From assembly GCF_015706575.1 (NCBI RefSeq), contig NW_024037056.1, positions 10,119,176 to 10,183,175 on the forward strand: a stretch of DNA of 64,000 bases, given 5' to 3'. The first letter of the stretch is position 1; every line of letters begins with the position of its first letter. This stretch comes from Patiria miniata. Taxonomy: Eukaryota > Echinodermata > Asteroidea > Valvatida > Asterinidae. The notes beneath the pieces are model-generated. The model saw only the letters and a list, made by a program, of their open reading frames with translations, had not been told where the DNA came from and made no database searches. The position numbers were made by a program, and so were the translations under genes. This document shows positions 62,962 to 64,000 of this stretch, in pieces.

Positions 62962-63938
62962 TATGTAATGTTTAATTACAAATGTTAAATTATTCACAGA
63001 AGCAGACTTGAATTAAAAAGTAATTAACTTGCTTTCATTTCTCTTTGCAAGTCCAAACATTATGATGTTACATCACTTTTAATTCAGTATGGCCGACTCG
63101 TGCATAAGGCCCATGGTGTGATCCACTTAAAAAAGTACAGGTTAATAGGAAGGTTTTGTAATTTTTTTACTGTCATGCTTTTCCCCTCGTTATTACCTTC
63201 AGAAATGGTTCCAATGTTCAAGAAAATCCCCCCTGCCAGTTTCTTTCCAAACAAAAACTGCCATTTCACCTGATTTTTCAATTAATTGACACCTACATTT
63301 TCCCTAATGTCTCACAAGTGGGTCCACTTGTGCCAGTACTTTTTGAACAAAATCCATCTGAACCAACACTTATATGGAGATAATACACCCGTATAAATGA
63401 TAAAGAACAAGCTCTGACAGAAACCAGAGATGTTTATCTGTTTAACTGGATGCTCAATCAATGGCCATCAACTCAAATACCCACTCGAAGATAAAAATGT
63501 TAGCTGTCACCCTGTAGGTTCCACAGACAAGTCATCATCAATAATAATTACACTTTAACCCAGAAAAAACCTTAACTTAGAACCTTGTCCCATCATGTGA
63601 TGCTTTTATTATACGGTATAAACTTTACAATTTTCTTCGAGAATTCCAAGCATTTTTGTGCTCACAACCTAGAGTGACTGCATGAACCTTTACCCAAAAC
63701 AGAATTCTGGATGTGGCTCTTTTCTTTGAGTACCTGGGGACAATTTCCTAAAGCTGCTAAGCAGGATAGAGACACTGCTTAACAAATTTAGATGCTCAGT
63801 AAAAGCAAATATGAAGCAACATCTAAAAACTGAAGTGTTGAATTCGACACTTTATACATGAGTTCGGTCAGTGACCACACTTTGAAAGTGTAAAATGCAG
63901 CATTTTAAATGTTAAAGCCAACACTAACAATGCTAAGT
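62962..63938. other. Flank, no element recognised
   Basis: No gene or repeat was identified before the end of the window. Confidence 0.4.
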
Positions 63939-64000
63939 AGGGGCGGATCCAGGAATTTTTGCACGGGGGGGGGGGGGTTTCATCAGCAAAAAACCCTGAA
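63939..64000. mobile_element. Start of a hAT-like G-rich element, cut by the window end
   Basis: AGGGGCGGATCCAGG then a G-run (63966-63977) resembles the ends of the element at 15181-15446 (GAGGGCGGATC). Confidence 0.5.

Overview
This is eukaryotic nuclear DNA: protein-coding sequence occurs only as short exons flanked by GT..AG introns, and the spaces between them are packed with tRNA-derived SINEs, LINE tails, terminal-inverted-repeat (TIR) elements, foldback elements and minisatellites. The mix of tRNA-type SINEs, short-exon solute-carrier genes and abundant small DNA transposons suggests a marine invertebrate, most plausibly a deuterostome such as an echinoderm. The species cannot be fixed from this window.

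The backbone is a head-to-tail array of three complete paralogous genes, all on the + strand, for organic anion transporting polypeptides (OATP/SLCO family; 12-helix MFS-type plasma-membrane carriers with an extracellular Kazal-like domain). OATP-1 has its ATG at 1208 and stop at 14321 (645 aa). OATP-2 runs 20352-31393 (640 aa). OATP-3 runs 39891-55251 (635 aa). Each has 11 coding exons with the same boundaries and the same codon phase at every junction, so the array arose by tandem duplication of one 11-exon ancestor. Each ATG lies a little downstream of an intron acceptor (1135, 20286, 39835), so each gene has an intron in its 5' UTR; a candidate non-coding first exon and promoter is visible for OATP-2 near 19795-19990. 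The three proteins keep ten cysteines in the Kazal-like loop and all end in a class I PDZ-ligand-type tripeptide. OATP-1 and OATP-2 are closest; OATP-3 is more divergent and has GGWW in place of GAWW in the family signature.

Layout: 1-1135 upstream and a SINE; 1136-14321 OATP-1, its introns holding foldback elements, a hAT-like element with a perfect 8-bp target duplication, a LINE remnant and simple repeats; 14322-20286 intergenic, with six TIR or SINE elements and the putative OATP-2 promoter; 20287-31393 OATP-2, with a 1.3-kb minisatellite in intron 5 and hairpin elements in introns 8 and 10; 31394-39835 intergenic; 39836-55251 OATP-3, with several SINEs, a LINE remnant, a minisatellite in intron 9 and a short duplicated piece of its own exon 9 in that intron; 55252-64000 repeat-rich flank with no recognisable gene.

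I found no clearly new biological system. The most interesting points are the conserved array itself, patchy near-identity between OATP-1 and OATP-2 (possible gene conversion), the exon-9-derived insert in OATP-3 intron 9, the signature-motif deviation in OATP-3, and several well-bounded small transposon families.
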